In this document: positions 26,696 through 34,673 of the stretch, piece by piece
How the letters are laid out: each line of letters opens with the position of its first letter
How positions within the stretch are numbered: the stretch's first letter is position 1
Source of the DNA: an uncultured Shewanella sp.
GTDB taxonomy: Bacteria > Pseudomonadota > Gammaproteobacteria > Enterobacterales > Shewanellaceae
Direction of reading: 5' to 3'
DNA length: 34,673 nt
Assembly: GCF_947501665.1 (NCBI RefSeq)
Contig: NZ_CANMWS010000044.1
Location: forward strand, 1 to 34,673
The notes under the pieces: model-generated
Seen by the model: only the letters and a program-made list of their open reading frames with translations
Database searches by the model: none
Told to the model about the DNA's origin: nothing
Made by a program: the position numbers and the translations under genes

Positions 26696-27007
26696 ATGTT
26701 TATCATTAAACTATCTTTTTCTTTTGAGCAAAATTTAGATCACAATGAGACAGAAAATAAAGCCAAAGCCTTTATGTCAGCGCACCTTGATTGGCTGCAA
26801 CAAGGTTATGATAAAGGCGTTTTTTTGGTATCGGGCAGTTTACAACCCGAGCTGGGTGGCGGGATTATCGCACATAATATTACTCGTGAAGCATTAGAGA
26901 CATTGCTTCAAGAGGATCCTTTTGTCACTGAGCAAATTGTGAAACCTGAGATCATAGAAATCGTCCCCTCAAAAGCCGATGACAGGTTAAAATTTTTGTT
27001 GGATTAG
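26696..27007 (+). CDS. YciI-like protein
   Basis: 103 residues, ATG with GGGAG upstream. The pattern of a leading FIIKLSF strand, AHLDWLQQGYDKGVFLVSGSL and EDPFVTEQIVKPEIIEIVP is that of the YCII-related ferredoxin-like fold: an HLxxL helix, a glycine-rich turn, and a DPF segment. YciI proteins are small dimers, occasionally hydrolases, usually of unknown role. It has no operon partner. Confidence 0.85.
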   Translation: MFIIKLSFSFEQNLDHNETENKAKAFMSAHLDWLQQGYDKGVFLVSGSLQPELGGGIIAHNITREALETLLQEDPFVTEQIVKPEIIEIVPSKADDRLKFLLD

Positions 27008-27187
27008 ACGACATTTCTGAGCAGTACAGTAGAGACTGATTGCAAGGTAATTGATTGTATTAAGATGATTTATATTTTTACTCGTGCTCATTTATGGTGT
27101 TTGATACTCAATAAATAGAATAGTTCAAGTCAATGAACATATTATTATATTTGTTATCATATTGAATTTCGTCTGTTTTAGATATTT

Positions 27188-27217
27188 TTGGGGTTGGGGT
27201 TGGGGTTGGGGTTGGGG
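27188..27217 (+). repeat. (TTGGGG)5 tandem repeat over ribosome-binding region
   Basis: Five exact copies of TTGGGG, ending 6 bases before the ATG at 27224. The last G tract sits where the Shine-Dalgarno sequence should be. Five runs of four G separated by TT meet the usual criteria for an intramolecular G-quadruplex in DNA and mRNA. Hexamer copy number can change by slippage, altering the spacing of the leader without changing the reading frame of the protein. Confidence 0.9.
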
Positions 27218-27223
27218 TGAAGT

Positions 27224-28681
27224 ATGCAATGGAAATATAACCAAGAGTTACCCTGCTTAGAACGGGATGCTGCGATTGCTTTGTTAAAAGATGGCCCAGA
27301 TAAATGGAATGAATGGGTTGAAAAGAATCCTGAAGCGAATATTAATTTTTCGGGTGGGTGTATTGATAAGGGAGAAAGTGGAGCGATATCTTTTTCTGGC
27401 TTTCATTTTCCAAAAGGGCTTATTAACTTCGGCGGAGTGCATTTTAAAGGTCAAGATTTAAACTTTGACAAGGCGGTATTTAGTGGAGGGCAGTTAATAT
27501 TTAATCGTGCTAATTTAGATTTTAAATCGGTTAATTTTGATGGTATTGATTTTGGTGGTACGAATGTGATGTTTGATGAAACGGTCTTTAACAGCCCTGA
27601 TGGAGTGACGTTTAGCGGTTCAATATTTTCAGGTTATGTTTCATTTCACTCGGTTAAATTTGGTGTAGCTAATGGCAGTGTGGATTTCAGTCGTTGCCAA
27701 TTCAAGGACATTAATTGCAATGTCTCTTTTCGTCATTCATCTTTTAAGTGTCGGCGTGTGAATTTCAATGAAACTGTGTTTGAAAACAATAACGTTGATT
27801 TTCATGCTACTCGTTTTGAGTTAACAGGAAATGATACATTTGAACTTAACGTTACTAAAGCACGTTTTAGTGATGCGGCCTTGAATTTTTCAAATGTTGA
27901 GTTTATTGCTGGTTGTTTCCATTTAGATTTTGATGGTTCTATTTTTAATGGCAGTGTTAACTTTCAAAAGATGAAAGGGACACGGCACATTGAAGTGTTT
28001 AACTTTAGGCATTGTACTTTTGAAAAATCTTTCAATATTGCTCACAATCATTTTAATTGTATCCCTGATCTGACCTATACCAAAATAGCCCACCATGTGT
28101 CTGTTGATGCAGTAACCATTAATGTAAAAAAACAATTGAATCAATTTGTTTGTAATGAAGTTGTCGATATCGGTGATATTGAACGTGTGCGCCGTTTGAA
28201 AAACTTAGCCGAAGAGTCAAAAGATCATCAAAGTATGATTGATTTTCATATTGAAGAGTTAAGAGCTAAGCGCTGGGTGTCCACAAAAGGTGTATTCCCT
28301 TTATTGCTCAGTTATCTCTATGATATTTTTGGCGGATTTGGACGAAGTTATAAAAAGCCCATTATTTGGTTATTGATGGTATGGGTTTCGTGTGCTGGCT
28401 ATTATCATTACGCAAGTGATAATCCTTGTATTTATGGAAGCCTTATCAACGCGCCTTGTACCTTTGAAAGTTTTAGTAAAGCACTACAATATTCATTTAC
28501 TCATTTAATGCCAGCTATTCCTGCATCAAAAGCGCTACGACAACAAAATACTGAATATTTGTTTGGCAAATCATCACCTGATGGGGTACTTATTTTGGCC
28601 GTATTTGAAACCATGATTGGCGCTTTATTATTATTTCTTTTCATTTTAGCCTTACGTAATCAATTTAAAGTCAAAGGATAA
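27224..28681 (+). CDS. Pentapeptide-repeat membrane protein, channel-like C-terminus
   Basis: 485 residues, ATG 27224, with the G-rich repeat serving as its ribosome-binding region. Residues about 40-280 are a pentapeptide-type beta helix rich in Phe-centred strands (INFGGVHFKGQDLNFDKAVF and repeats). A linker (NLAEESKDHQSMIDFHIEE) leads to a membrane module: helix KKPIIWLLMVWVSCAGYYHY, a short amphipathic loop (FSKALQYSFTHLMPAIPA) and helix VFETMIGALLLFLFILAL. That helix-loop-helix order is the Ion_trans_2 layout found fused to pentapeptide repeats, but the TVGYG selectivity filter is absent. So it may be a channel-derived sensor or anion/unselective pore. Function is inferred from topology only. 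Confidence 0.85.
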   Translation: MQWKYNQELPCLERDAAIALLKDGPDKWNEWVEKNPEANINFSGGCIDKGESGAISFSGFHFPKGLINFGGVHFKGQDLNFDKAVFSGGQLIFNRANLDFKSVNFDGIDFGGTNVMFDETVFNSPDGVTFSGSIFSGYVSFHSVKFGVANGSVDFSRCQFKDINCNVSFRHSSFKCRRVNFNETVFENNNVDFHATRFELTGNDTFELNVTKARFSDAALNFSNVEFIAGCFHLDFDGSIFNGSVNFQKMKGTRHIEVFNFRHCTFEKSFNIAHNHFNCIPDLTYTKIAHHVSVDAVTINVKKQLNQFVCNEVVDIGDIERVRRLKNLAEESKDHQSMIDFHIEELRAKRWVSTKGVFPLLLSYLYDIFGGFGRSYKKPIIWLLMVWVSCAGYYHYASDNPCIYGSLINAPCTFESFSKALQYSFTHLMPAIPASKALRQQNTEYLFGKSSPDGVLILAVFETMIGALLLFLFILALRNQFKVKG

Positions 28682-29229
28682 TCATCCCGTCTATAAAGGT
28701 TTAATAGGTTGAATTTTAGACCTTGAAATTTATAATGCAGCACATCGATGCTACCGAATTTTAGCGTGTTAAAGTCATATGGATGTAAGTTTAAATGTAA
28801 CTCATGTTGGCGCTAACACTTTATTTATTCTTTTTAATAAAAATATGATCTGCATGATTGATAAAATCATGAATATTTAAAGAGTTAAAATTTCATTTTC
28901 CAATATCCTATTAGCCCAATTTTATAATTTAAGGTTATCTGATTTGACACATGAACGGGTTTATTTGAAACATTAGTTTCCATAATATATCTATTGTATC
29001 TAGATATAGTGTTAATTGTTTTTATTTAGTTTCTAATATTAATTGTTAAACCATTGTTGTTTTAACCTTGATTAATTAATGTTTATCTTTTTTAATTTGA
29101 TATCAATTAAGTGGCTATTTAACTGTGTTGGTTAGACTTTGGTCTAGTGCGTGGTATGTTAGTGATTAATCGGTTTTTAGTTTACTCATTAATCTTTATT
29201 ATTGTACAGAACAATAAAAGGAGGGGGCT
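28682..29229. other. AT-rich, hairpin-rich leader of secretion-associated cassette
   Basis: No gene supported. There are several perfect short stems: TATATCTA (28986-28993) with TAGATATA (29001-29008); GTTAAA with TTTAAC from about 29044; TAGAC (29133-29137) with GTCTA (29142-29146). A TTGACA at 28944-28949 is a possible -35 but lacks a good -10 at usual spacing. Strong AT bias fits a silenced, acquired region. AAAAGGAGG (29216-29224) precedes the next gene. Confidence 0.45.
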
Positions 29230-29916
29230 ATGGCATCGAAAGGTTCTAAGACAACGAAAGATCCCAATAAAACTTCGCCTTTACGGTCGAACGGAGGGAT
29301 GGGAGCTGAATCGAATACTAAGGTTGCGGGTATAAGAATATCGGCTCAAAATTATCTAGGAACAACCATTGGAATAAAGCACCTTCAATCACTCGGTGAG
29401 AACTTTTTTTTGATGACCGGTACAGAACTTAATTCATGTGTTGGTGCAATAAAAGCTAGCGTTAATTTATTAGTTAAGCAAACTGCATTAAAATTGAGTC
29501 ATAAAGAATTAGGTTATTCAAAAACATTCTTTAATTTAAATGAGAATGCGTTTGATGTTATAAAGAACAAAGTATTAGCAGAGCATACTGAAGTTGCTTT
29601 AGCTGAAATTTCTGGAAAAATGGATGAGTATAGGCAAATAGCGAGTCATTATGATCAAACTGCCATGAAGGTTGAAAGTTCTGATTTCGATTTGTATATG
29701 GCTAATTTGGATTTAAGCCAGAAGAACTCTCAAATAAGAACTGTTAGCCTTTCTCACTTAAAAAATATATCTACTCGAGTGGCAAATACCGAAACGGCTG
29801 TTAATCAGAGTAAAATGATATCGGAAACGGCTCTTAATAATGCTCGTAAGATTGATAGTCAATTATCGAGTGGAAGCACACAAATTAAGACAAGTGGAAT
29901 GATCTTTTATAATTAA
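29230..29916 (+). CDS. Coiled-coil cassette protein 1, unknown
   Basis: 228 residues, ATG after a near-perfect AAAAGGAGG. A polar N-terminus is followed by a glycine-spaced block (about 36-85): LGTTIGIKHLQSLG, then FLMTGTELN and SCVGAIKASVNLL. Its spacing (LG-T-x-I, then Gly at about ten-, eight- and eight-residue steps) recurs in the two following genes. The rest is a long helical, coiled-coil region rich in Lys, Ser, Asn, Leu (KVLAEHTEVALAEISGKMDE onward). No signal peptide, no catalytic motif. I do not recognise a named family. With a DUF2169 gene at the end of the operon, a T6SS-linked scaffold or cargo role is plausible but unproven. Confidence 0.8.
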   Translation: MASKGSKTTKDPNKTSPLRSNGGMGAESNTKVAGIRISAQNYLGTTIGIKHLQSLGENFFLMTGTELNSCVGAIKASVNLLVKQTALKLSHKELGYSKTFFNLNENAFDVIKNKVLAEHTEVALAEISGKMDEYRQIASHYDQTAMKVESSDFDLYMANLDLSQKNSQIRTVSLSHLKNISTRVANTETAVNQSKMISETALNNARKIDSQLSSGSTQIKTSGMIFYN

Positions 29917-29949
29917 AATATAAGTTATTTAACTTATTAAGGCATTATA

Positions 29950-30621
29950 ATGGCAAAAGACAGCGATGGACATAAGTTACCAGCAGGCTATACCTCAGAT
30001 ACAAGCTGGGGCAGTTATAGTGGCAAAAGTAAAGCATTGGGAATGAAAGTTAGAACTAAAGCACTCTTTTCCATTACTCAAGGGGCTAAATGTACTTTAA
30101 CATTTGGAGCCGATACAACGTTAGTGGCTGGAACGAAACTGCTTTGGAAGACATTGACATGGTCAAAACATGCTCATCTAGGCCTGCATTTCGCAATTAG
30201 GGCCTATGTATGTTCATATACAGCTGAAAAGAAGGTGACTAAATATAATAATAATCAATTGGCTTTAGATGAATTAGAAGTAAAAGCGGCTAAACAAATT
30301 TCAAACATTATGAGATTTGAATCTCTAGCTCAAAAACAAACAAATATAGCATCTAAATTAAGTGTTATTAATAATCGAGTTAATGCAAGTTCTGTTAAGT
30401 TGAATAAAGTTGAAGCATCTTTATCAAATATAGATAGCAGTATTGATACCACTTTAATTGATAAAAAAAAGATCAGAATAAAACTTAAAAATGTAACAAA
30501 TCAATCTAGATTTGTGCAGCAAGATACAATTAATAGCGTTAATTCTTTACAAAGTACCGTTGCTGAAATGACAAATTCCTCAGCTGTTTGTGTCAATGAG
30601 TCAAAAATGATCATGCTTTAA
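29950..30621 (+). CDS. Coiled-coil cassette protein 2, paralog-like
   Basis: 223 residues, ATG 33 bases after the previous gene with AAGG 7 bases upstream. The same design recurs: LGMKVRTKALFSITQG, then a glycine at about eight-residue steps (LTFGADTTLVAGTKLL), a hydrophobic stretch (HLGLHFAIRAYVCSY), then heptad-like coiled coil (about 85-215) rich in Asn, Ser, Lys (ASKLSVINNRVNASSVKLNK). Three cysteines are present. It is not recognised. The sequence has diverged so far from protein 1 that only the spacing of glycines and the architecture show the relation. Confidence 0.8.
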   Translation: MAKDSDGHKLPAGYTSDTSWGSYSGKSKALGMKVRTKALFSITQGAKCTLTFGADTTLVAGTKLLWKTLTWSKHAHLGLHFAIRAYVCSYTAEKKVTKYNNNQLALDELEVKAAKQISNIMRFESLAQKQTNIASKLSVINNRVNASSVKLNKVEASLSNIDSSIDTTLIDKKKIRIKLKNVTNQSRFVQQDTINSVNSLQSTVAEMTNSSAVCVNESKMIML

Positions 30622-30670
30622 CAATATAAATAGATTTATAGATAATACTGAATAAAAATAAGGTGTTGAT

Positions 30671-31303
30671 ATGAGAAGAGTGAATAAAGAACGCTCAGCA
30701 TTTAGATCCACTAAATTTCTTGGAACAAAAATATATGTCAATACTTGGTATAAATATACGCCTGGTATCGTGACATGGGTAACAATTGGCCATAATACAT
30801 TAGGTAATTTTGGTAGTTTTACGGAAATAGTAATGCCTTCATCTGTATATTTAGATTTATGCGTAATGACCTCTTCATTAAATTGGAGAGTTGATAAGTA
30901 TAATTTTACTCACGGTGAAGCATTTGGAAAGAGAATTAGTGCGGGTTTGAATAAATTTAATTCATCTTATCAAGAAAAACAAACAAAATTAAATATGATT
31001 AATGCATATGGTGCAAAAATAGAAGCTTTAAGTGAAAAATCAGAACTCGTTGGCACAGAGTCCAAAAAACTAGCGTTAGATGTTAATAAGATAAAGAAAA
31101 GATATAAGTCAACCAAATTTCACTTTAATCAAAAACAAACATATATCAAAAGTATCAATAACGCTATTAATAATATTGCAATGGATAATAGTACTATTTC
31201 GAATAATGTCAGTAAAACTAATACTATTATGTCTACTGCAGTAACGCGTCTTAATACAAATAAATTGGTTGTTAATGATGTGCAGTTAGTCTCTCATGTT
31301 TAA
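30671..31303 (+). CDS. Coiled-coil cassette protein 3, paralog-like
   Basis: 210 residues, ATG 49 bases after protein 2 (AAGGTG upstream). N-terminal block LGTKIYVNTWYKYTPG, then VTWVTIGHNTLGNFGS with glycines at similar steps, and a hydrophobic strand (VIMPSSVYLDLCVMTS-like). The remainder is coiled coil (SYQEKQTKLNMINAYGAKIE; NKIKKRYKSTKFHFNQKQTY; AINNIAMDNSTISNNVSKTN). The end (TNKLVVNDVQLVSHV) has a similar polar-hydrophobic pattern to the end of protein 2. It directly precedes the DUF2169 gene, 58 bases away. No known family. Confidence 0.8.
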   Translation: MRRVNKERSAFRSTKFLGTKIYVNTWYKYTPGIVTWVTIGHNTLGNFGSFTEIVMPSSVYLDLCVMTSSLNWRVDKYNFTHGEAFGKRISAGLNKFNSSYQEKQTKLNMINAYGAKIEALSEKSELVGTESKKLALDVNKIKKRYKSTKFHFNQKQTYIKSINNAINNIAMDNSTISNNVSKTNTIMSTAVTRLNTNKLVVNDVQLVSHV

Positions 31304-31361
31304 TGTTGAAGTATTTTATTTTAATTATTTGATGTGACTTTTATAGGTGTATTAATTTTTT

Positions 31362-34300
31362 ATGAAAGTGATTAAGAAAAATGATATTGCTTCATTATTT
31401 GTGCCTTACCAATTGCAGGGTAAGAATTATTTAAGTATCAGTATGATTTTAGGTTTTGATTTATTAAACCCAAGTCAATCAATGAGCGAACAAGCCCTAT
31501 GGGATAAAGTGAATACCAGCTTAGAAGGCGGTTTTTTTGATGCGGGTATGCCAAAAATACAAGCTGAGTGGTTATTATCGGGAGCCTGTTTTAGTGGTGA
31601 TAAGCCTCGAGAAAGAGTGCGTATATCGGTGAGTATCGCGGGAAATGAAAAACAATTAGATGTTTATGGTGATCGCTATTGGCAAATACAACAAGATAAA
31701 TTAGTCCCTTCTTCCCCCCAAGCTTTTTTAAGGCAAGCTATTACTTGGGAAAAAGCTTGGGGAGGAGTGGATATTAATGAAAATAAAGTGGGATTAAACT
31801 TATATCAAGAAGGCTACCCTTTAGCGTGTGTTTTTTATTCTCACGATATTAAAAATGATGCTGCTGAAAAGGCGATATATCAGCCCGCCTGTTTGTTACC
31901 TTTAGCCATTGATCATCCAATGAGGCAAGCTTGTATGGGCACATATGATGATCTTTGGTTTCGTGAACGTTGGCCAAGCGTGCCTCAAGATTTTGATTGG
32001 CATTTCTTTAATCAAGCACCACTTGATCAGCGTGTTCAAGATGATTTTACCGGTGGTGAATCTTTTCATTTAGTCAATCTACATCCAGATATTGAAATGA
32101 TTAAGGGGCAGTTACCTCATTATTCACCAAGAGTTTTTGTTCGCCAATTAACAGATTTAAAATATGTTGTCACTGCTGAACCTGCAAAGTTAAATGCCAT
32201 TATTGTCAATGATGAAGACAATAGCGAGCAAAATACGTTTGAGGAAGAGATAGAATACTGTGTGTCAGAAATTACGTTACGTAATGATACGGTGTGGTTT
32301 TTTCCTGAACAAGAATTAGGATTGCGTATTTTTAGGGGCAATATTGAAATACAAGACGAAGAGGCATTAGATGTAGCAGATATTTTGTTATTAAAAGAAG
32401 ATAAGGACAAGCCTAAGCAAACATTAATGTTTTATGCCGATTATATTAAACATTATAGTGCGGCTAAAGAAGCTGAGCCAGAAGCGATGACGGCGTTAAA
32501 TAAACAAGCAGAACAAGCCAAAATTGAGTTGACGACTGCAAAAAAAACAATCTCTGATGTGCCTAAATATCTTTATTTTAAGCAGCAACAGTTTAATAAT
32601 AAACTCCCCACCCCTTTACCCTCTGTTGCTGGGGGGGCGCAGCTTATGGAAGGGCATATTAATTCAAATTTGTCACAATTATCCGATTTAAAAAGTCATC
32701 TATTTTTACCAGATAAAATGAAGGGGTTACTGAATAAGTCAACGCAAGAATTAGAACTATTAAAGATTAATCTTGCTCAACAACAACAGCTTAAAATGAA
32801 GTTAGAGTATGATATTGCAACTGATCTGAAAAATATTAATATCGAAAAACCTAATTTTGAAGGTAAGCCTGAATATAATGTGGAAGTGCAGGCCGCTGAA
32901 AATAAGGTAAGATCATTTGCTGATAAGGTTGGTACCCCAAAGTCTAAAAATCCTTGGCATGACAAAGTGAGTCAATTGATTTCAGAAAGCTTTTTTTCAC
33001 GTTTATTTACCAGTAAACGTGAAATGTTGCTTGCATATGGCTATCGAATCTTGACCATAAAGCAGCACTTTATTAGTTTTCTATATGAAAGTAGTCCTTT
33101 TTTTCCTCAAGAATGGGGATTATCACCAGATGATATTAGCGATGAGATATTTGAACGTTTACTGAAAGGCTGGATGGTTGTCGATTATAAAGAGAGCGTG
33201 TTTACTGGCCTGCAAATTAGAGAAGATTTATTTGATTTTGACGAGCACTTGATAGTGCCTGGAAGTCAATTTTTGCCTTGGCATAATGAGTTGCAATTAG
33301 GGTTACCACTTCTGATTTGTCGAGATAGGTGTATCGCTTGGTTATTTGAGCAAGATTTGAGTGAATGGGTAAATGTGATTGAGCTCCCCTCTGTTGATGC
33401 TGAATTATCTGATGAGATTAAACAGGCTATTGCACAAGCACCACAATGTTTCTTATTTCAGCAAGGTATAATGGAAGAAGAATTACCTCTCTGGAAAGAG
33501 GCATTTTTTGAGTTAGAGCCGATTAGTTTAGACAATAATATTCTTATACAAGATGCTTACAAGGAAGGTATCGATTTAACGGTTTGGTTGATGGACTACT
33601 TGCGTCCAGAAAAAGGGCAAACAACTGAAAACTTAAAGTTAACAGTAAATAAAAAGAAAGACAAGGCACTGTTTTCTGTGCCTAAATTTACTCAATCTGA
33701 TGCGGAAAACAGTTTCAATCAACAGCAAACGAAGATGTACCAGCAATTGGGTTTGCCTGAAGGTAAACCATTAGTTGAGGCCATTGCAGCATTAGGAGAA
33801 ATGAAAGCAACAGAGTTTAAAGCACAGTTACCTACTAGTGAAGCAAGAGAAGCATTTGATGCTGGTTTAAAGACATTGAGGAATCCTAATATTTCCCAGC
33901 AAGCGGGTAGCAAAGTCTTAGCTGATGCCTCAAGTAAGGCGTTATCAATGCTTGATAAAGATTTGGCTAACTTGGAACCTGTACAGAAAAAAATAATGGA
34001 AACTGAAATTGCTCGTTTGAAACCACAATTAAGTGATGCAATTTCTCAAATGCAAGCATTAGAAAGTAAAGTGCCAAAGGATAAGATAAAAGAAGGGGGG
34101 CAAATCACCGACTTTGAAACATTATCTAGAGGTCAAGTTTTGATCCTGAATGCACTTAATCACTCTTTGGCTAAGAAAGACCTCTCAGAATTGGACTTAT
34201 CTGGAGTTGATTTATCTGGAGTTGATTTATCTGAATCAATTTTAAATGAAACTATTTTTACTGGCAGTGACTTAACGGGAGCTAAGTTGAATGCAGTTAT

Positions 34301-34673
34301 AGCCACACAAGCTGTTTTTGATAAAGCAATACTGCATAAAGCAGAGCTTAAACAAGCAATAATGTGTGAAGTGAGTTTTAAACAAACTAACCTATCATTT
34401 GCTTGTTTAGACGAAGCTTCAGTGATTAAAGCCAACTTTTTAGAGGCTGATTTACAAGCTGTTAGTGCCGTTAAATTAATGGCAAATGAAGCGAACTTTT
34501 CTCAAGCAAACTTTCGCCATAGTCAACTTTTTCAAGCAAGTTTATTGAATACTTGTTTAGAGAATGCTTCTTTTGAGCAATGCGATGCAGTTCAAATAAA
34601 ATGTTTTGAAGCCAGTGCACAAGGGAGTGTGTGGACGGGGGCTAAGCTGAATAAGGCGCTGTTTTGGTCTGCC
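31362..34673 (+). CDS. DUF2169 - coiled-coil - pentapeptide-repeat protein, 3' truncated by window
   Basis: 1104 codons without a stop up to the window end. DUF2169 at about 1-310: LFVPYQLQGKNYLSIS, FDAGMPKIQAEWLLSGA, QAITWEKAWGG and the FNQAPLDQRV-like segment are family landmarks. DUF2169 proteins are accessory/adaptor proteins of type VI secretion, linked to PAAR/DUF4150 spikes and effectors. Then comes a coiled coil (about 365-510), a compact middle domain (about 550-700), a second helical coil (about 800-920), and pentapeptide repeats from about residue 938 (DLSELDLSGVDLSGV) to the end. The start at 31362 has only a weak AGG upstream; later starts lose the family N-terminus. The full C-terminus is not visible. 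Confidence 0.88.
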   Translation, partial: MKVIKKNDIASLFVPYQLQGKNYLSISMILGFDLLNPSQSMSEQALWDKVNTSLEGGFFDAGMPKIQAEWLLSGACFSGDKPRERVRISVSIAGNEKQLDVYGDRYWQIQQDKLVPSSPQAFLRQAITWEKAWGGVDINENKVGLNLYQEGYPLACVFYSHDIKNDAAEKAIYQPACLLPLAIDHPMRQACMGTYDDLWFRERWPSVPQDFDWHFFNQAPLDQRVQDDFTGGESFHLVNLHPDIEMIKGQLPHYSPRVFVRQLTDLKYVVTAEPAKLNAIIVNDEDNSEQNTFEEEIEYCVSEITLRNDTVWFFPEQELGLRIFRGNIEIQDEEALDVADILLLKEDKDKPKQTLMFYADYIKHYSAAKEAEPEAMTALNKQAEQAKIELTTAKKTISDVPKYLYFKQQQFNNKLPTPLPSVAGGAQLMEGHINSNLSQLSDLKSHLFLPDKMKGLLNKSTQELELLKINLAQQQQLKMKLEYDIATDLKNINIEKPNFEGKPEYNVEVQAAENKVRSFADKVGTPKSKNPWHDKVSQLISESFFSRLFTSKREMLLAYGYRILTIKQHFISFLYESSPFFPQEWGLSPDDISDEIFERLLKGWMVVDYKESVFTGLQIREDLFDFDEHLIVPGSQFLPWHNELQLGLPLLICRDRCIAWLFEQDLSEWVNVIELPSVDAELSDEIKQAIAQAPQCFLFQQGIMEEELPLWKEAFFELEPISLDNNILIQDAYKEGIDLTVWLMDYLRPEKGQTTENLKLTVNKKKDKALFSVPKFTQSDAENSFNQQQTKMYQQLGLPEGKPLVEAIAALGEMKATEFKAQLPTSEAREAFDAGLKTLRNPNISQQAGSKVLADASSKALSMLDKDLANLEPVQKKIMETEIARLKPQLSDAISQMQALESKVPKDKIKEGGQITDFETLSRGQVLILNALNHSLAKKDLSELDLSGVDLSGVDLSESILNETIFTGSDLTGAKLNAVIATQAVFDKAILHKAELKQAIMCEVSFKQTNLSFACLDEASVIKANFLEADLQAVSAVKLMANEANFSQANFRHSQLFQASLLNTCLENASFEQCDAVQIKCFEASAQGSVWTGAKLNKALFWSA
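34194..34223 (+). repeat. 15-bp tandem duplication in pentapeptide-repeat coding region
   Basis: Two consecutive 15-base units encoding D-L-S-G-V differ only at the third base of the first codon (GAC vs GAT), and a third begins DLS before diverging. DNA-level identity suggests recent duplication of one pentapeptide unit. Confidence 0.7.

Noticed and set aside
29147..29335. Plus-strand ORF of 62 codons overlapping the first coiled-coil gene
   Set aside because: Lies in another frame across the strong AAAAGGAGG site and start of the better-supported 29230 gene.
32120..34435. Minus-strand ORFs opposite the DUF2169 gene
   Set aside because: Shadows of a long frame with clear DUF2169 and pentapeptide features.
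1..34673. CRISPR arrays, tRNA or rRNA genes, intact insertion sequences
   Set aside because: No regularly spaced direct repeats, no tRNA-like cloverleaf and no transposase motif noticed on reading; not exhaustively searched by program.

Overview
The window looks like a piece of a marine gammaproteobacterial chromosome (Vibrionales or Alteromonadales/Shewanella-like). The AT-rich coding, the SigZ-type sigma factor, the GH114-like secreted hydrolase and the DUF2169/pentapeptide protein suggest this, but I cannot name a genus. It is mostly accessory DNA: the end of a biosynthetic cluster, a defence-like segment, a damaged arsenic-resistance locus, a run of mixed metabolic genes, and the start of a secretion-associated cassette.

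Region 1 (1-6159) is the 3' part of a large NRPS gene: a partial A domain with a glycine-like code, PCP, heterocyclization (Cy) domain, a cysteine-like A domain carrying an inserted flavin oxidase, PCP and thioesterase. The predicted assembly-line end is ...Gly-thiazole-COOH. Region 2 (6160-7085) holds no convincing gene.

Region 3 (7086-10801) is a tightly coupled three-gene operon: an alpha/beta hydrolase with a C-terminal extension, a small winged-helix-like middle protein, and an SMC/Rad50-like DUF3732-type ATPase. This is the organisation of ABC-three-component (ABC-3C) conflict systems. It is followed by a frameshifted gene with an RNxxYH (HEPN-like) motif at the break, a small four-helix membrane protein and an orphan protein.

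Region 4 (13775-16030) is a secreted GH114-like glycosidase with FN3-like and DOMON/CBM9-like C-terminal modules. Region 5 (16456-20220) is an ars-like locus: arsH on the minus strand, diverging from a broken flavin monooxygenase, an MFS transporter and sigZ.

Region 6 (20673-28681) contains a DUF427 protein, a phosphodiesterase-Vps62 fusion, two pentapeptide-repeat proteins (one channel-like), a SelW-like Rdx protein, an MsbA-type ABC exporter, a small secreted protein and a YciI-like protein. The second pentapeptide gene is preceded by five TTGGGG repeats lying on its ribosome-binding region.

Region 7 (28682-34673) begins with a very AT-rich, hairpin-rich leader. Three small coiled-coil proteins follow that appear to be divergent copies of one design, then a large DUF2169-coil-pentapeptide protein running off the window end. 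DUF2169 proteins are type VI secretion adaptors, so this is probably a T6SS cargo/adaptor cassette. The three paralogs are the best candidate here for something undescribed.
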